From Streptomyces nojiriensis (lineage in GTDB: Bacteria > Actinomycetota > Actinomycetes > Streptomycetales > Streptomycetaceae), in NCBI RefSeq assembly GCF_017639205.1, contig NZ_CP071139.1:1674001-1738000 (forward strand): a DNA stretch of 64,000 nt, given 5' to 3'. The notes beneath the pieces are model-generated. The model worked only from the letters and a program-made list of their open reading frames with translations. It ran no database searches and was not told the DNA's origin. A program made the position numbers and the translations under genes. How positions within the stretch are numbered: position 1 is the stretch's first letter; each line of letters opens with the position of its first letter. Positions 25,742 through 34,952 of this stretch are shown piece by piece.

Positions 25742-27696
25742 GACGCGTCTCCTATCACCCGGACGCGGTGGTCGAACGAGAAGGCGAGCGCGGAGGGTTC
25801 GAGGTCGATCCGCTCCGTGGGGTCGCCGCGCCGGCCGCTGAGCGGGTCGGCGGGATGCAGCAGCACCTCGTCCACCAGCTCGACGCCGGGCACCCGCTGC
25901 AGCACCGCGAACACCTCGCCCGCCTGCACCGGGCGGCCGAAGGGCCAGCCCGTGCCGTGCGCTCCCCCGGTCAGCGGGTCGAGATGGCGGTACAGGGCGT
26001 CGTGCGCCTGCCGCCTGACCCGGTCGGTGTCGGTGCCGCGGAAGGCGTGCACCGTTGCGACGACCGTCACCCCCTGGTAGAACGGCGGACCGACCGCCAG
26101 CCGGGTCCCGATCAGGCGCCGCTCGTCCAGGTAGGCGGTGATGCGCCCCAACAGGGCGTCTCCGGGGACGAGTTGTTCGAAGCGCAGCCGGCCGCCCGGG
26201 TCGGACACGGCCTGCGGGACGACCAGTACCCGTACGGCGTGTGCGCCGTGCTCGTCCGGCTCGGCCGCGAGACAGGTGATGCGTGCGGTCTCGGGTGCCG
26301 CGCGGCGCGCGAGTTCCTCGTAGTCCCGCAGGGTCACGGCGCGGTCCTGCGCCCTGAGCGCGATGGGCGCCCTGACCTTCGCCTCCTCGACGGTCTCACC
26401 GTCGACCCCGCCCCGCGCGGCCTCCCGGTTGACGACGTCGGAGACGTACGGGATGGAGTCGCGCAGCACCTGGATCGCGCCCCTGGCGACATTGCCCGCC
26501 CTTCCGCCGCCCGTGCGGTAGCGGCGGGCCCGGACAGGCGCGCCCTTGGGCGGTACGGCCCCGTACTGGCGCAGGGTGCCGTCCGGTTCGCGTACGGACG
26601 GGCCGAAGGCGATCTCACCGGTGGTCGCGTCCAGGGTGACGTGCCGGTCGTCGGCCCCCGAGGCGGCGAAATCGCCGACGGTTTCCCACCTGACCCAGCC
26701 GTCGCGCTCGGCGACCTCGAGGAGCAGCGGCTGCGCGTCACCGACGACGGGGCTGTTGGCCAGCCGCAGCCGCTGGCCCGGCAGGCCGGTGGCCTCCCCC
26801 AGTGCCTCGTCGCGGACCGTCTCGGCGTGCACGACGCCGGTGCTGCCGCCGATGCTGAACGCCTCGGCGGAGCGGATGGTGGGCGAGGTGGTGTAGAACG
26901 GCTGGCCCTGCTCCGGATCGGTGACCCGGCAGCGCAACCAGCCCGCCTCGCGCCGCCCGGTGCGGGAGAGCGCGTGGCCGCCTGGGACGTGCAGCACCAC
27001 CTCGCCGGGGCGGTTGAGCCCGCCGGTGGTGTCCCGGTCGACGTCGCAGCCGGCCCAGCCGTCGGGGGTCCACGCCTCCCAGACCAGCGGCGGCTGCCTG
27101 GGGTCGACACCGACACCGTCGACCTGGCTGTCGAGTTCCAGGACGACCACGCACCGGGGAACGGCGGCGCTGAGCCCGAACAGCATGCGGTCACCGGGGA
27201 GCGGAGCCTCCGAGAAGCAGTGCACGTCCTTCGCCCCCGCGAGGTCCGAGGTGCGGTCGACCGCCTCCTGACCGGCCCGCTGGACCACGAGGTACGACAG
27301 CTCGCAGGGCACCACGGTGAGTTCGCGCTCGGTGGCGAACACCACCGCGTCCTCGGTCTGGGCGCGGACCGTGGCGACCTCGGTACCCGTGGCCACCACG
27401 ACGGGCTGCTTCTGCGGCGCCGACAGCCAGAACGTGACGCCGGCGCGCGCGGCGGACGGGGGGAAGAGCGTGATCCCGATGAGGTCCAGGAACGCGAGGT
27501 GGTTCTTCTCCGGAACCCGGTTGAGCCGGTACACGATCTGGTCCGCCATGTGGGCGACCGTCTCGACGAGGGTCACGCCCGGGTCGGAGACGTTGTGGTC
27601 GGTCCACTCGGGAGCGCGCTGCTGGATGTAGCGCTTGGCGTCGTCGACGAACTGCTGGAAGCGCCGGTCGTCGAGGTTCGGGGAGGGCAGGGCCAT
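25738..27696 (-). CDS. Baseplate wedge protein, gpJ-like (Afp11-type)
   Basis: A 652-aa baseplate J-like protein. MALPSPNLDDRRFQQFVDDA and PEWTDHNVSDPGVTLVETVA form the signature N-terminus (D-P-G-V-T-L.E). A mid-region adhesin-like beta section (residues about 140-370) precedes NREAARGGVDGETVEEAK and RDYEELARRAAPETARI, the conserved wedge core. It forms the outer baseplate ring that triggers sheath contraction. Its start overlaps the gp25 stop by one base (TGATG), so production is coupled. Confidence 0.88.
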   Translation of the reverse strand: MALPSPNLDDRRFQQFVDDAKRYIQQRAPEWTDHNVSDPGVTLVETVAHMADQIVYRLNRVPEKNHLAFLDLIGITLFPPSAARAGVTFWLSAPQKQPVVVATGTEVATVRAQTEDAVVFATERELTVVPCELSYLVVQRAGQEAVDRTSDLAGAKDVHCFSEAPLPGDRMLFGLSAAVPRCVVVLELDSQVDGVGVDPRQPPLVWEAWTPDGWAGCDVDRDTTGGLNRPGEVVLHVPGGHALSRTGRREAGWLRCRVTDPEQGQPFYTTSPTIRSAEAFSIGGSTGVVHAETVRDEALGEATGLPGQRLRLANSPVVGDAQPLLLEVAERDGWVRWETVGDFAASGADDRHVTLDATTGEIAFGPSVREPDGTLRQYGAVPPKGAPVRARRYRTGGGRAGNVARGAIQVLRDSIPYVSDVVNREAARGGVDGETVEEAKVRAPIALRAQDRAVTLRDYEELARRAAPETARITCLAAEPDEHGAHAVRVLVVPQAVSDPGGRLRFEQLVPGDALLGRITAYLDERRLIGTRLAVGPPFYQGVTVVATVHAFRGTDTDRVRRQAHDALYRHLDPLTGGAHGTGWPFGRPVQAGEVFAVLQRVPGVELVDEVLLHPADPLSGRRGDPTERIDLEPSALAFSFDHRVRVIGDAS

Positions 27697-28139
27697 CAGC
27701 GGTCGCTTCCAAGGGGCTCGTCGGGCGCGGCGGACCCGTCGGGTCCGTCGTGGGAGGGGATCACGTAGAACGGGAAGACCAGGCTGCGCGGGTTGTTGGT
27801 GCCGGTGATCGAGTAGCGGACGTCGATGAAGAGCACGCCTTCGTCCGCGCCGGCCGTCACCGCGACGTCGTCCACCTCGATGCGCGGTTCCCAGCGGTCC
27901 AGGCAGCTGTGCACCTCGTGCTGGATGCGGCCCGCGGTGGCCTCGTTGACCGGGGCGAAGACCATGTCGTGGATGGCGCAGCCGAACTCGGGGCGCATCG
28001 GCCGTTCTCCGGGCGCGGTGGACAGGACCAGCCTGATGGCCTCCTCGACCTCGCGTTCCCCACTGACCAGCGCGATGCCGCCGGTGGGGCCGATGCGCAG
28101 TGGGAACGCCCATCCGGAGCCGACGAACTGCTCTGCCAT
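27696..28139 (-). CDS. gp25-like baseplate protein (Afp9-type)
   Basis: A 147-aa GPW/gp25 family protein: FPLRIGPTGGIALVSGEREV, then IRLVLSTAPGERPMRPEFG, the hallmark E-R-x-M-x-P-x-F-G motif, and RIEVDDVAV near the end. In contractile systems gp25 nucleates the sheath on the baseplate. It overlaps the spike gene by one base. Length and motifs are normal for the family. Confidence 0.92.
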   Translation of the reverse strand: MAEQFVGSGWAFPLRIGPTGGIALVSGEREVEEAIRLVLSTAPGERPMRPEFGCAIHDMVFAPVNEATAGRIQHEVHSCLDRWEPRIEVDDVAVTAGADEGVLFIDVRYSITGTNNPRSLVFPFYVIPSHDGPDGSAAPDEPLGSDR

Positions 28140-30037
28140 CAGCCTGCCCCCACGGTCAGCACCTTGTTGCTGTTGGAGGTGAGGAGGCCGCTGGACTTGA
28201 TCGTGGCGGCTTGCAGGCCGATGTTGATGGCGGCGGTCATCTGCAGGGAGACCCCGGCGGACAAGGTCATGGCCGCCGTGCTCGTCATGGTGAGCGCCCC
28301 GCCGGCGGTCACGGACGCGACGCCGCCCGCCTGCACGGACAGGACGGACGCCGCGTTGATGTTCATCGGCCCGCCGCTGCGGATCGTCAGGGAGCCCACC
28401 GCGTTCAGCGAGAGGTTGCCTCCCGCATTGACGGCCACCCCGGCGGATCCCCTGATGGAGACGGCGCCCTTGCTGTCCACGACGATCTCGGTCTTCGTGC
28501 GGTCCAGGTTGATGGTGAGCCGGTCGTCGCCGGTGGACAGCCGCACCCCGCGCTTGAGACCGACACTCTGGTCGAGCAGGTCGATGCGGTTGTTGCTGCG
28601 GTCGGACAGGGTGCGCCGGGTGACCTTGCCGCGCGTCGGGTCGTAGACCGGCACGTCGACGGGGTCCGGCTTGTCGACGCCGTTGTAGAGGCCGCCGATG
28701 ACGTACGGGTGGTCCAGAGCGCCGCGGTCGAAGGCCACCAGCACCTCGTCGTCGACATCCGGGGAGATCATGCTGCCGCCCTTGGCCCCGCCGAGCTGGA
28801 CGGTCCGGGTCCAGTCGCTGACGTACATGTCGTCCAGCCAGGGGAACGTCAGCTTGACCCTGCCCTGCCGCAGCGGGTCCTTGATATCGGTGACCAGGGC
28901 ATTGGCAACGCTGGGCAGCCTGGTCGGGCCCGTCCCTCCGCCTCCGGAGGTGAGCCCGTACAGCGAACGCCACTGGCGGCCGCTGACGTTCAGGAACGTC
29001 TGGTAGTGCTCCTGGTCACCGAAGGTGTGCCGGGCGGCCGTGATCGTGTACTTGCCCTGGAACGGCTTGCCGACGCCCTTGAGGGTGACGGCGACGCCCG
29101 GCCGCAGTTCCGTGTTGCCGCGCGCCGTGACCTCCACCTCGGCGAAGGACGAGGTCACGTCCTCCGCCAGGGAGTCGGCGGCTTGCTTGACCTCGTCCAG
29201 CTTGTCGTAGGGCGTTGCGGTCTCGACGAGTTCGGCCTTGCCGAACCTCCTGGACGCCTCGGACGGCTTCGTACCGATGACGAAGCCCGGGTTGTCCAGG
29301 GCGGGCGTCTTGTGGACGAGGGACTGCTTGGTGGTGACGTTCCAGCCACGCGCCTCGACAGCGGTCACCTGGTCGGCGGAGGTGACCGCCGCGCGGCAGC
29401 GCAGGATCTCCTCACCGCCCTTCAGGAGGAGCGCGCTCCGCGAGCTCGGCATGCTCTCCGGTGGAGCCGTCATCGCCCGCTGCCGCTTGACGAACTGGAA
29501 CCTCCCCTTCGAGTTGATGGACATCACCATCTCGTTCTCGTCCGCGAGTCGTTGGACGAAGTCCCAGTCGGTGACATTGGCCTGGCTGATGAACCCGTAC
29601 TGGCCCTTGGTCCGTTGGGTCCTTCCCAGCGGAATGCCGCTCTCCCGCGCCAGTTCGACGGCGATCTCGGTGGCGGTCTTGTTCTTGTACGCCGCGACCC
29701 TGCGCTGCCGCAGCATGCGGTGACCCTTGTCGTAGCCCCGGATGACGGTGAAGGTGCCGAGGCGGTCATATTCGGTCTCCAGCGCGGTGACCTCTCCCGT
29801 GATCAGCGGTGTGCCCTTGCCGTCGGAGAACGGCGCGATGACCACGGGAACACCGATCTCGACGTTCAGCTTGGCGAGGATGTCCTTCGCGTCGTCACGG
29901 AAGGTGAGCTGGAAGGCGCCGGGGACGCCCGCGCCGAAGTCGACCCGGCCGGCCACCAGGTCCTTGTTCTGCGGGGACTTGAGCTTGGTTCCGGCGATCT
30001 GCACCGTGAGGATGTTGGAGAAGCCGATGTCGGACAT
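28139..30037 (-). CDS. VgrG-like spike protein (Afp8-type)
   Basis: A 632-aa spike protein. The N-terminus (residues 1-380) has a gp27/LysM-side domain with DLVAGRVDFGAGVPGAFQLT and WDFVQRLADENEMVMSINSK. An OB fold follows with VTDIKDPLRQGRVKLTFPW and DDEVLVAFDRGALDHPYVIG. The last 120 residues are an Ala/Gly/Ser-rich beta-helix ladder (GGNLSLNAVGSLTIRSGG and similar rungs) forming the needle. No PAAR or effector extension is fused, and no separate PAAR gene was found in the cluster. ATG 30037 is coupled to the LysM gene by TGATG; longer upstream frames are not protein-like. Confidence 0.9.
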   Translation of the reverse strand: MSDIGFSNILTVQIAGTKLKSPQNKDLVAGRVDFGAGVPGAFQLTFRDDAKDILAKLNVEIGVPVVIAPFSDGKGTPLITGEVTALETEYDRLGTFTVIRGYDKGHRMLRQRRVAAYKNKTATEIAVELARESGIPLGRTQRTKGQYGFISQANVTDWDFVQRLADENEMVMSINSKGRFQFVKRQRAMTAPPESMPSSRSALLLKGGEEILRCRAAVTSADQVTAVEARGWNVTTKQSLVHKTPALDNPGFVIGTKPSEASRRFGKAELVETATPYDKLDEVKQAADSLAEDVTSSFAEVEVTARGNTELRPGVAVTLKGVGKPFQGKYTITAARHTFGDQEHYQTFLNVSGRQWRSLYGLTSGGGGTGPTRLPSVANALVTDIKDPLRQGRVKLTFPWLDDMYVSDWTRTVQLGGAKGGSMISPDVDDEVLVAFDRGALDHPYVIGGLYNGVDKPDPVDVPVYDPTRGKVTRRTLSDRSNNRIDLLDQSVGLKRGVRLSTGDDRLTINLDRTKTEIVVDSKGAVSIRGSAGVAVNAGGNLSLNAVGSLTIRSGGPMNINAASVLSVQAGGVASVTAGGALTMTSTAAMTLSAGVSLQMTAAINIGLQAATIKSSGLLTSNSNKVLTVGAG

Positions 30038-30759
30038 CAGGCGCCGACCTCTTCCGCGGCGGGCAGCATCAGTTCGACGCCGGGCGTCAGCGTCTTCGGG
30101 TCGTCGATGTCGTTGGCCTCGGCGATCGTGCGCCACACGGTGGGGTCCCCGTACTCGCGCCACGCGAGGAGCGGCAGCGAGTCGCCGACCACGACCCGGT
30201 GCACGCGGCGGGTGGTGAGCGCGCCGGAGGTGGGGTTCTGGCCGAGCGTGCTGCTCGGGATCTCGTGCAGGCTCATCTGGCAGACGGCCCGGATCGGCAT
30301 CCCGTTGGTGTTGAAGAGGGTGTACTGGGCCTCCACGGAGCTGACGTACGCGTTGAAGCGGGCGGTGGAGAAGGCGCCCCACTCGAAGACCACCCACGGG
30401 GTCGACGGCTGGTTCGCCGCGATGCTGGCGGTGGTCGTCTCGCAGCAGGAGAACAGGGCTTCGACCTTCTTGCGCACGTCGTTGCTGTCCGGGTCGTCCG
30501 AGCGGTCGAGGAAGATCTCCACCGCCATCTCCCGGGGCTCGGGCCCCATGAACTCAGGGACCGCGCCGTCCCGCACGGCGGCGGTGGGCGTGGTCTTCCA
30601 CTGGGCCCTGCGGGTGAGTGACAGCTGGGACGGGTTGAAGTCGAAGTGGAATGTCTTCATGAGCGCGCCGGGGCTGGTGCTGCTGCCGATCGGCGGCTGA
30701 TGGATGGCGAGCGTCGCCCGCACCAGGCTGTCGCCTATGCCGAAGCTGGAGAGGTCCAT
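30037..30759 (-). CDS. LysM-domain baseplate hub protein (Afp7-type)
   Basis: A 240-aa protein. The N-terminal 170 residues contain KTFHFDFNPSQLSLTRRAQW, a strand pattern shared by gp53/Afp7-like hub proteins. The C-terminal LysM domain (about 185-233) includes RVVVGDSLPLLAWREYGDP and LTPGVELMLP. In the particle it connects the inner tube with the spike. It begins 3 bp after the second tube gene and its stop overlaps the spike start. Conserved in all eCIS clusters. Confidence 0.87.
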   Translation of the reverse strand: MDLSSFGIGDSLVRATLAIHQPPIGSSTSPGALMKTFHFDFNPSQLSLTRRAQWKTTPTAAVRDGAVPEFMGPEPREMAVEIFLDRSDDPDSNDVRKKVEALFSCCETTTASIAANQPSTPWVVFEWGAFSTARFNAYVSSVEAQYTLFNTNGMPIRAVCQMSLHEIPSSTLGQNPTSGALTTRRVHRVVVGDSLPLLAWREYGDPTVWRTIAEANDIDDPKTLTPGVELMLPAAEEVGA

Positions 30760-30762
30760 CGG

Positions 30763-31200
30763 CTACGCCTCCCCCGCGTCCGTGAATCCGTGGTGGGCGA
30801 TCTCCAGGATCTCGGTGGCCACGGCGGGGTTCGCCGGATCGAAGGAAGGACCGCGCCAGCTCACCGGGAGTACGTCGATCAACCCCCACTGGGCGACCGT
30901 CGAGCCGTCGGCGCGCAGCGCGGCGATCTGTCCGGTGGGGCGGGTCACGCCCGTGGTCACCGAGGAGATCCACTCCGCCACCCTCGCGGTCTCCTCGGTG
31001 AGAGGCCGGGTCAGCGTGATGTTGGAGAAGGTGACACGGGAAGGCAGTTGCCAGACGAATCCGTTGTTGCCGCCCTCCTGCCGCTGCTCGATCTCGACCT
31101 GGGAGGCGAGCCCTTCGCAACCGTTGAAGTAGCCCAGGCTCTCACCGTCGATGGTGAGGTTGAAGAAGATGGTGGAGCCTGCGTCGAGTTCCTGGGGCAT
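30763..31200 (-). CDS. Second inner-tube protein (gp19/Hcp-like, Afp5-type)
   Basis: A 145-aa T4 gp19-like tube protein: IFFNLTIDGESLGYFNGCEG, then EGGNNGFVWQLPSRVTFSNI, then LTRPLTEETARVAEWI. The tube hallmarks (the F-x-G-CEGL loop and the L-P-S/R-x-FSNI-L-x-R strand) are intact. In related particles this paralogue caps the tube at the baseplate. It begins the tail-end sub-operon 138 bp after the VQR-repeat gene and may have its own promoter there. Confidence 0.88.
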   Translation of the reverse strand: MPQELDAGSTIFFNLTIDGESLGYFNGCEGLASQVEIEQRQEGGNNGFVWQLPSRVTFSNITLTRPLTEETARVAEWISSVTTGVTRPTGQIAALRADGSTVAQWGLIDVLPVSWRGPSFDPANPAVATEILEIAHHGFTDAGEA

Positions 31201-31242
31201 CGGGTGGGGCCTTCCTGCGGTTCCACGTGGGGCTGGGGCGTT

Positions 31243-31270
31243 GGGGCATGGGGCATGGGGCATGGGGCAT
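31243..31270 (+). repeat. Four tandem copies of GGGGCAT
   Basis: A perfect 7-bp unit repeated four times, with a partial fifth GGG. It lies in the 138-bp space before the second tube gene (minus strand ATGCCCC repeats). It may vary in copy number between strains; a regulatory effect is speculation. Confidence 0.9.
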
Positions 31271-31338
31271 GGGTGTCGGGGCTCACGGCCTTCGGGGCTC
31301 ACACGGCAGCTCGTGCGGCTCGGGCTCGCGCGCGGGGG

Positions 31339-34300
31339 TCAGTGGCGTGGATCGCGCAGCTTGCCGATCCGCTCGCGGTCGAGCCGTAGCTCGGTACGCA
31401 GCAGCCGGGTCATCGGCTCGATCAGCCGGTGGGCCAGCTCGGCCACCTGGTCCTCCTTCAGATCACGCGGTGTGAATTGGCTCGTCGCGGAGGGCGCGGG
31501 CCGGACCGAGGAGCCCCCGCCGTCGCTGCTCCGCCGCCGCTCGACGGACGGGGCGCGGTGCGGGGCGGACACCCGCGCGGGGGCGGACGCCGGTGCGCGG
31601 ACCGACGCCGGTATCGCGACCGGGGGAAGGGTGGGCAGCGCGGCCGGGGTGGCGGGCGCGGCCCGCTGCACCGGGAGCGCGGCTGCCGGAGCGGACCGGA
31701 CCGGCGCGAGGGACACGACAGGGCTCCGGACCGGCCGGGCCACGGAGGCGGTCGGAACAGCGGGAGCGTCCCGCACCGGCATGCGGGCGGTCCCGCCAGG
31801 GACGGGCGCCGCCGATGCCGATACGTCCGCGGCCGCGGACGCGGCGCGCTGGACGACCGGGAAACCTGCGGGTGCGCCGTAGGGACGGGATCCCTCGTGC
31901 TCGGCAAGTCGCACGGGCGCGGGCGCCGTGGCGGGAGCGGCCAGGGTACGAGCGGCTGTCCGCGGCAGCGAACGGGCGGCGGCAGGCCGGGCGGCGGACG
32001 GCGGCACCACGGCAGGCAGAACGGCACGCTGTACGGCAGGCCGACGAGGAGCGCCGGCAGCAGCGGCAGGTGCGGTCCGAACGCGGTGCAGACGCACGGC
32101 GGCCGGAGTGCCCTTCGCGATGGGTGCGGGAGCCGGCGACGGCGAGGACGGTGGTACGGCACTGCGGACGGCCGGGAGCGCGGCCGTCCCGGGAGCGGCG
32201 GGCCGCCGCGCGACGGCTGCCGGAGCAGGAGTCGCGGAGCGCCGCCCCACCGGCGGCGGCGTGAACCCGGCGGCCGTGACCGGCCGTGAGGAACCCAGCA
32301 GCGGAGCGACCGGTGTCAGCCCCCGCCCCTCGGCAGACGCCAGGGGTGTGGCAGATGCGACGGACACGGCGGACGACCGCGTCACGGATGGCCCGGCACT
32401 CGCCGCCGGGGCCGCGAAGGTGCGGGGGGCCGGCGCGGAGGCAGGGGTCCGGGCGGGGGAAGGGGTCCGGACCGGGGCCGGGTGCTGGACCGGGGCCGGG
32501 GCTGGGGCGGGGGACGACCGCTGCACGGGCGGCGCGCCACCCGAACGACGCGATCCGGACACGTTGTTCACCGCGGGGTGCACGGGCGCTCCCCCCGCGG
32601 AACCGGATGGCGAACCGGGAGCGGGACGGACGCCGGGACCGGGCGCCGGCCGTGGGCCGCCCGTCGGCGGTACGGTCGAGGCAGGCCGTCGCACCGGTAC
32701 GGAGGGCGCCGCCGTTTGCCGCTGCACCGGAAGCGCAGTGGCGGACCGAGCGACTCCGGATCCGCCCGCCAGGGGCGGCGACGGGCGCGTCGACGGGGTT
32801 GCCTTGTCGGCAGGGTTCCCGCCGGAGACGCCGGACGGCCGAACGGGAGCGCCGGGCACCGGCGCGCCACTGCGAACCACCGGACCGCTGGACGCCGGAC
32901 CGGAAGTGCCCACCGCGGGCGGACGCGTAGGTACGGCAGGGTCGTTCGCACGGGAGCCGGTGGACGCTGTGCCCACAGGACCGGCCCCGCCACTGGGACG
33001 GCTCGGCGTCGGAGTACCAGTGCTGCCGGATGTCCCCGGGGCAGCGAGCCGCTGCACCGGCGCCGGCCGGCCGGCCCGCTCCGCGGGCGCACGCGTCGGA
33101 GCGACGGGTGGTCCGGCGACCGTGCCGGATCCCGATCCCCGGCCGCTCGCACCCACACCGGAGCCGGAAGGTCCGGAGGGTCCTGAGGACTTGGGGAAGG
33201 TGGCCGACTCGGAGGAACCGTCGCGCCCAGCGGAATCGCGCCGCTGCACGGGCGACGCCGGTGCGGTGGCGGGCGTCACGGGGCCCGCCACCGGACGGAC
33301 GGTCGGCGGCGCCGGGGAACGTTGCACGAAAGGTGTGCGGCCGGGAGCCGGGGCGCTCGTATGCCGACGCGCCGCCGGTGCAGCCGGTGCAGCCGACGGA
33401 GCCGACGGAGCCGACGGAGCCGACGGAGCCGACGGAGGAATCGTCGTATCACCGCCGACGGGTCCGCTCGACGGAGCGCCCAGCCTCGGCCGTGCGGCCG
33501 GGCGGGATACGGGCGCAGGCATCGCGGGTGTACTGGTTCCGGACGACACGCCTGACCCGGACGTTCCTGCCGCCGAACGCACCGCAGCTTCCGGCCCGGC
33601 CGCTGGTGTCCTCCGTACGGGCCGCGTTCCGCTGTTCGCGGCGCTGCCGGACGCAGGCACCCGGTCCGCCGGAGCCACGGGCGAGGCCGGTCCTGGCGGG
33701 GACGGCGCCACGACGGGGCCGGCGATGCCACGACGCCGTTGCACCGGTGCAGCGGGCGTCGGCGGAGCGGCCGGCGGATCCACAGGTCCTGACAGCGGGG
33801 ACCCGAGCATCGGGCGCCGAGGTGGCGTGACGGTAGCCCGCCCGGTCGCCGGCCCGGGAACACTCGCCGCACTTCGCTGTACGGGGAGCGAGGAGGTGCG
33901 AGCCGGCGGGGTCCGGTCGGCCGGGGGCGCTGCCGCGGGCGGGCCCGCCGGACCCGACCGCCGGGGGCCGTCCTGGCTCCCCTCGGAGCGCTGGACGCGT
34001 ACCGGGGCAGCCGCGGATACGGAGGAAGGAGGGAGGGGACGGAGGGGAGAGCCGGGAGCGGGCCCCGGCGAGTTGGCACCGGAAGGCGAGGACGAGGACG
34101 CCGGCGCCGGCGCCGGAAGGGGCGCGAGCGCAGCCGTCCGCGCCGCTCCCCCGGCGCCTGGCGGGGCGGCCGTCACGCTGCCCGGTGCCACTGCGGGAAG
34201 CACCCGGCGGTGTCCCGTGCGCGGGGCGGAGGCCCGCGTCAGCGCCGAGGGCGCAGGTCGCGGCGGCCGGGGCCCGACGGGAGCGATCCGCGAACCCTGG

Positions 34301-34794
34301 GCGCGCTGCACGAAAGGCACCGGCCCGGGCGCGTCACCGCCGCCTCCGCCACTTCCCCCTCGGTCACTTCTCACTCCGTCACCGGCGTCGACGACAGCGG
34401 GCGCCGGGAAGAGCGTTGCCTTGGCGGGGCCGCCCGCCCCGGATCCTCGGGCGAACGACAGCGTGTCCTTGATGAGACCGGTCGGGGCGCCGTCCAGCAC
34501 GGCGTGCGAGAGCGTGCCGGAGAAGGAGTGGTTCTGCCAGGTGGTCAGGGAGCCGCCGAAATCCGCGGACGCGACCGTCTGCCGCGCCGACGCCGGTATG
34601 ACGCGCTGGATCGGTGGCAGAGCGGCCCAGTCACGTCCCCCTCCGGAAGCACCGGCACCGGTGCCCGCAGCAGCACCGTTGCCGGCAATGGCCCCGCTGC
34701 CTGCGGACGCCTCGGGGGTGGGGCCCGGCACCGTGCCGTTCCCGCCCGCGCCGCGCTCCCGGCCCCGGCCCTTGAGTCGGTCGAAGATACCCAT
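31339..34794 (-). CDS. Giant Pro/Ala-rich eCIS protein with repeated VQR motif, unknown role
   Basis: A 1,151-aa protein, largely disordered (Pro, Ala, Gly, Ser, Arg). Only the ends look folded: MGIFDRLKGRGRERG, then IQRVIPASARQTVASADFGG and SFSGTLSHAVLDGAPTGLIK (about 60-125), and a helical tail LKEDQVAELAHRLIEPMTRL followed by LRTELRLDRERIGKLRD. Between them the tripeptide VQR appears twelve times, mostly as PVQR or FVQR. It sits between the two tube genes. It might be a lumen or tape-measure-like protein, a cargo scaffold, or a particle-associated regulator; a coiled-coil tape measure is not evident. ATG 34794 or GTG 34797 could start it; both overlap the DUF6760-type stop. Confidence 0.72.
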   Translation of the reverse strand: MGIFDRLKGRGRERGAGGNGTVPGPTPEASAGSGAIAGNGAAAGTGAGASGGGRDWAALPPIQRVIPASARQTVASADFGGSLTTWQNHSFSGTLSHAVLDGAPTGLIKDTLSFARGSGAGGPAKATLFPAPAVVDAGDGVRSDRGGSGGGGGDAPGPVPFVQRAQGSRIAPVGPRPPRPAPSALTRASAPRTGHRRVLPAVAPGSVTAAPPGAGGAARTAALAPLPAPAPASSSSPSGANSPGPAPGSPLRPLPPSSVSAAAPVRVQRSEGSQDGPRRSGPAGPPAAAPPADRTPPARTSSLPVQRSAASVPGPATGRATVTPPRRPMLGSPLSGPVDPPAAPPTPAAPVQRRRGIAGPVVAPSPPGPASPVAPADRVPASGSAANSGTRPVRRTPAAGPEAAVRSAAGTSGSGVSSGTSTPAMPAPVSRPAARPRLGAPSSGPVGGDTTIPPSAPSAPSAPSAPSAAPAAPAARRHTSAPAPGRTPFVQRSPAPPTVRPVAGPVTPATAPASPVQRRDSAGRDGSSESATFPKSSGPSGPSGSGVGASGRGSGSGTVAGPPVAPTRAPAERAGRPAPVQRLAAPGTSGSTGTPTPSRPSGGAGPVGTASTGSRANDPAVPTRPPAVGTSGPASSGPVVRSGAPVPGAPVRPSGVSGGNPADKATPSTRPSPPLAGGSGVARSATALPVQRQTAAPSVPVRRPASTVPPTGGPRPAPGPGVRPAPGSPSGSAGGAPVHPAVNNVSGSRRSGGAPPVQRSSPAPAPAPVQHPAPVRTPSPARTPASAPAPRTFAAPAASAGPSVTRSSAVSVASATPLASAEGRGLTPVAPLLGSSRPVTAAGFTPPPVGRRSATPAPAAVARRPAAPGTAALPAVRSAVPPSSPSPAPAPIAKGTPAAVRLHRVRTAPAAAAGAPRRPAVQRAVLPAVVPPSAARPAAARSLPRTAARTLAAPATAPAPVRLAEHEGSRPYGAPAGFPVVQRAASAAADVSASAAPVPGGTARMPVRDAPAVPTASVARPVRSPVVSLAPVRSAPAAALPVQRAAPATPAALPTLPPVAIPASVRAPASAPARVSAPHRAPSVERRRSSDGGGSSVRPAPSATSQFTPRDLKEDQVAELAHRLIEPMTRLLRTELRLDRERIGKLRDPRH

Positions 34795-34952
34795 CACCGC
34801 TCCGTTGCGGCGCGCGTCACCAACGTAGCGATCTGCTCGGCATATCGCCGCCGCTCACGGTGTTCGAGGTCCAGGATGTCGTCCAGACTCCAGTGGAAGT
34901 GGTAGGCGATGTACGCGATCTCGTCATGGATCCGGTCGGTCGCGTACGTCAC
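34794..34952 (-). CDS. 52-aa DUF6760-type protein (tail chaperone-like)
   Basis: A short gene: GTG start at 34952 overlapping the upstream stop (GTGA), encoding MTYATDRIHDEIAYIAYHFH, then WSLDDILDLEHRERRRYAEQ, then IATLVTRAATER. The D-I-L-D-L-E-H-x-E-R-R-R-Y segment matches the small protein found in actinobacterial eCIS loci and resembles phage GpE-type tail chaperones. Translational overlap on both sides and its conserved position between the tube accessory gene and the large VQR protein support it as real. It is probably an assembly factor (inference). Confidence 0.78.
   Translation of the reverse strand: MTYATDRIHDEIAYIAYHFHWSLDDILDLEHRERRRYAEQIATLVTRAATER

Noticed and set aside
31243..31270. 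CRISPR-like repeat
   Set aside because: Units are 7 bp and contiguous without spacers; a simple tandem repeat.
31928..34828. 966-aa open frame antisense to the VQR-repeat protein
   Set aside because: It is created by GC-rich codons on the other strand; it has no ribosome site or family resemblance, and the minus-strand gene has conserved ends and operon overlaps.
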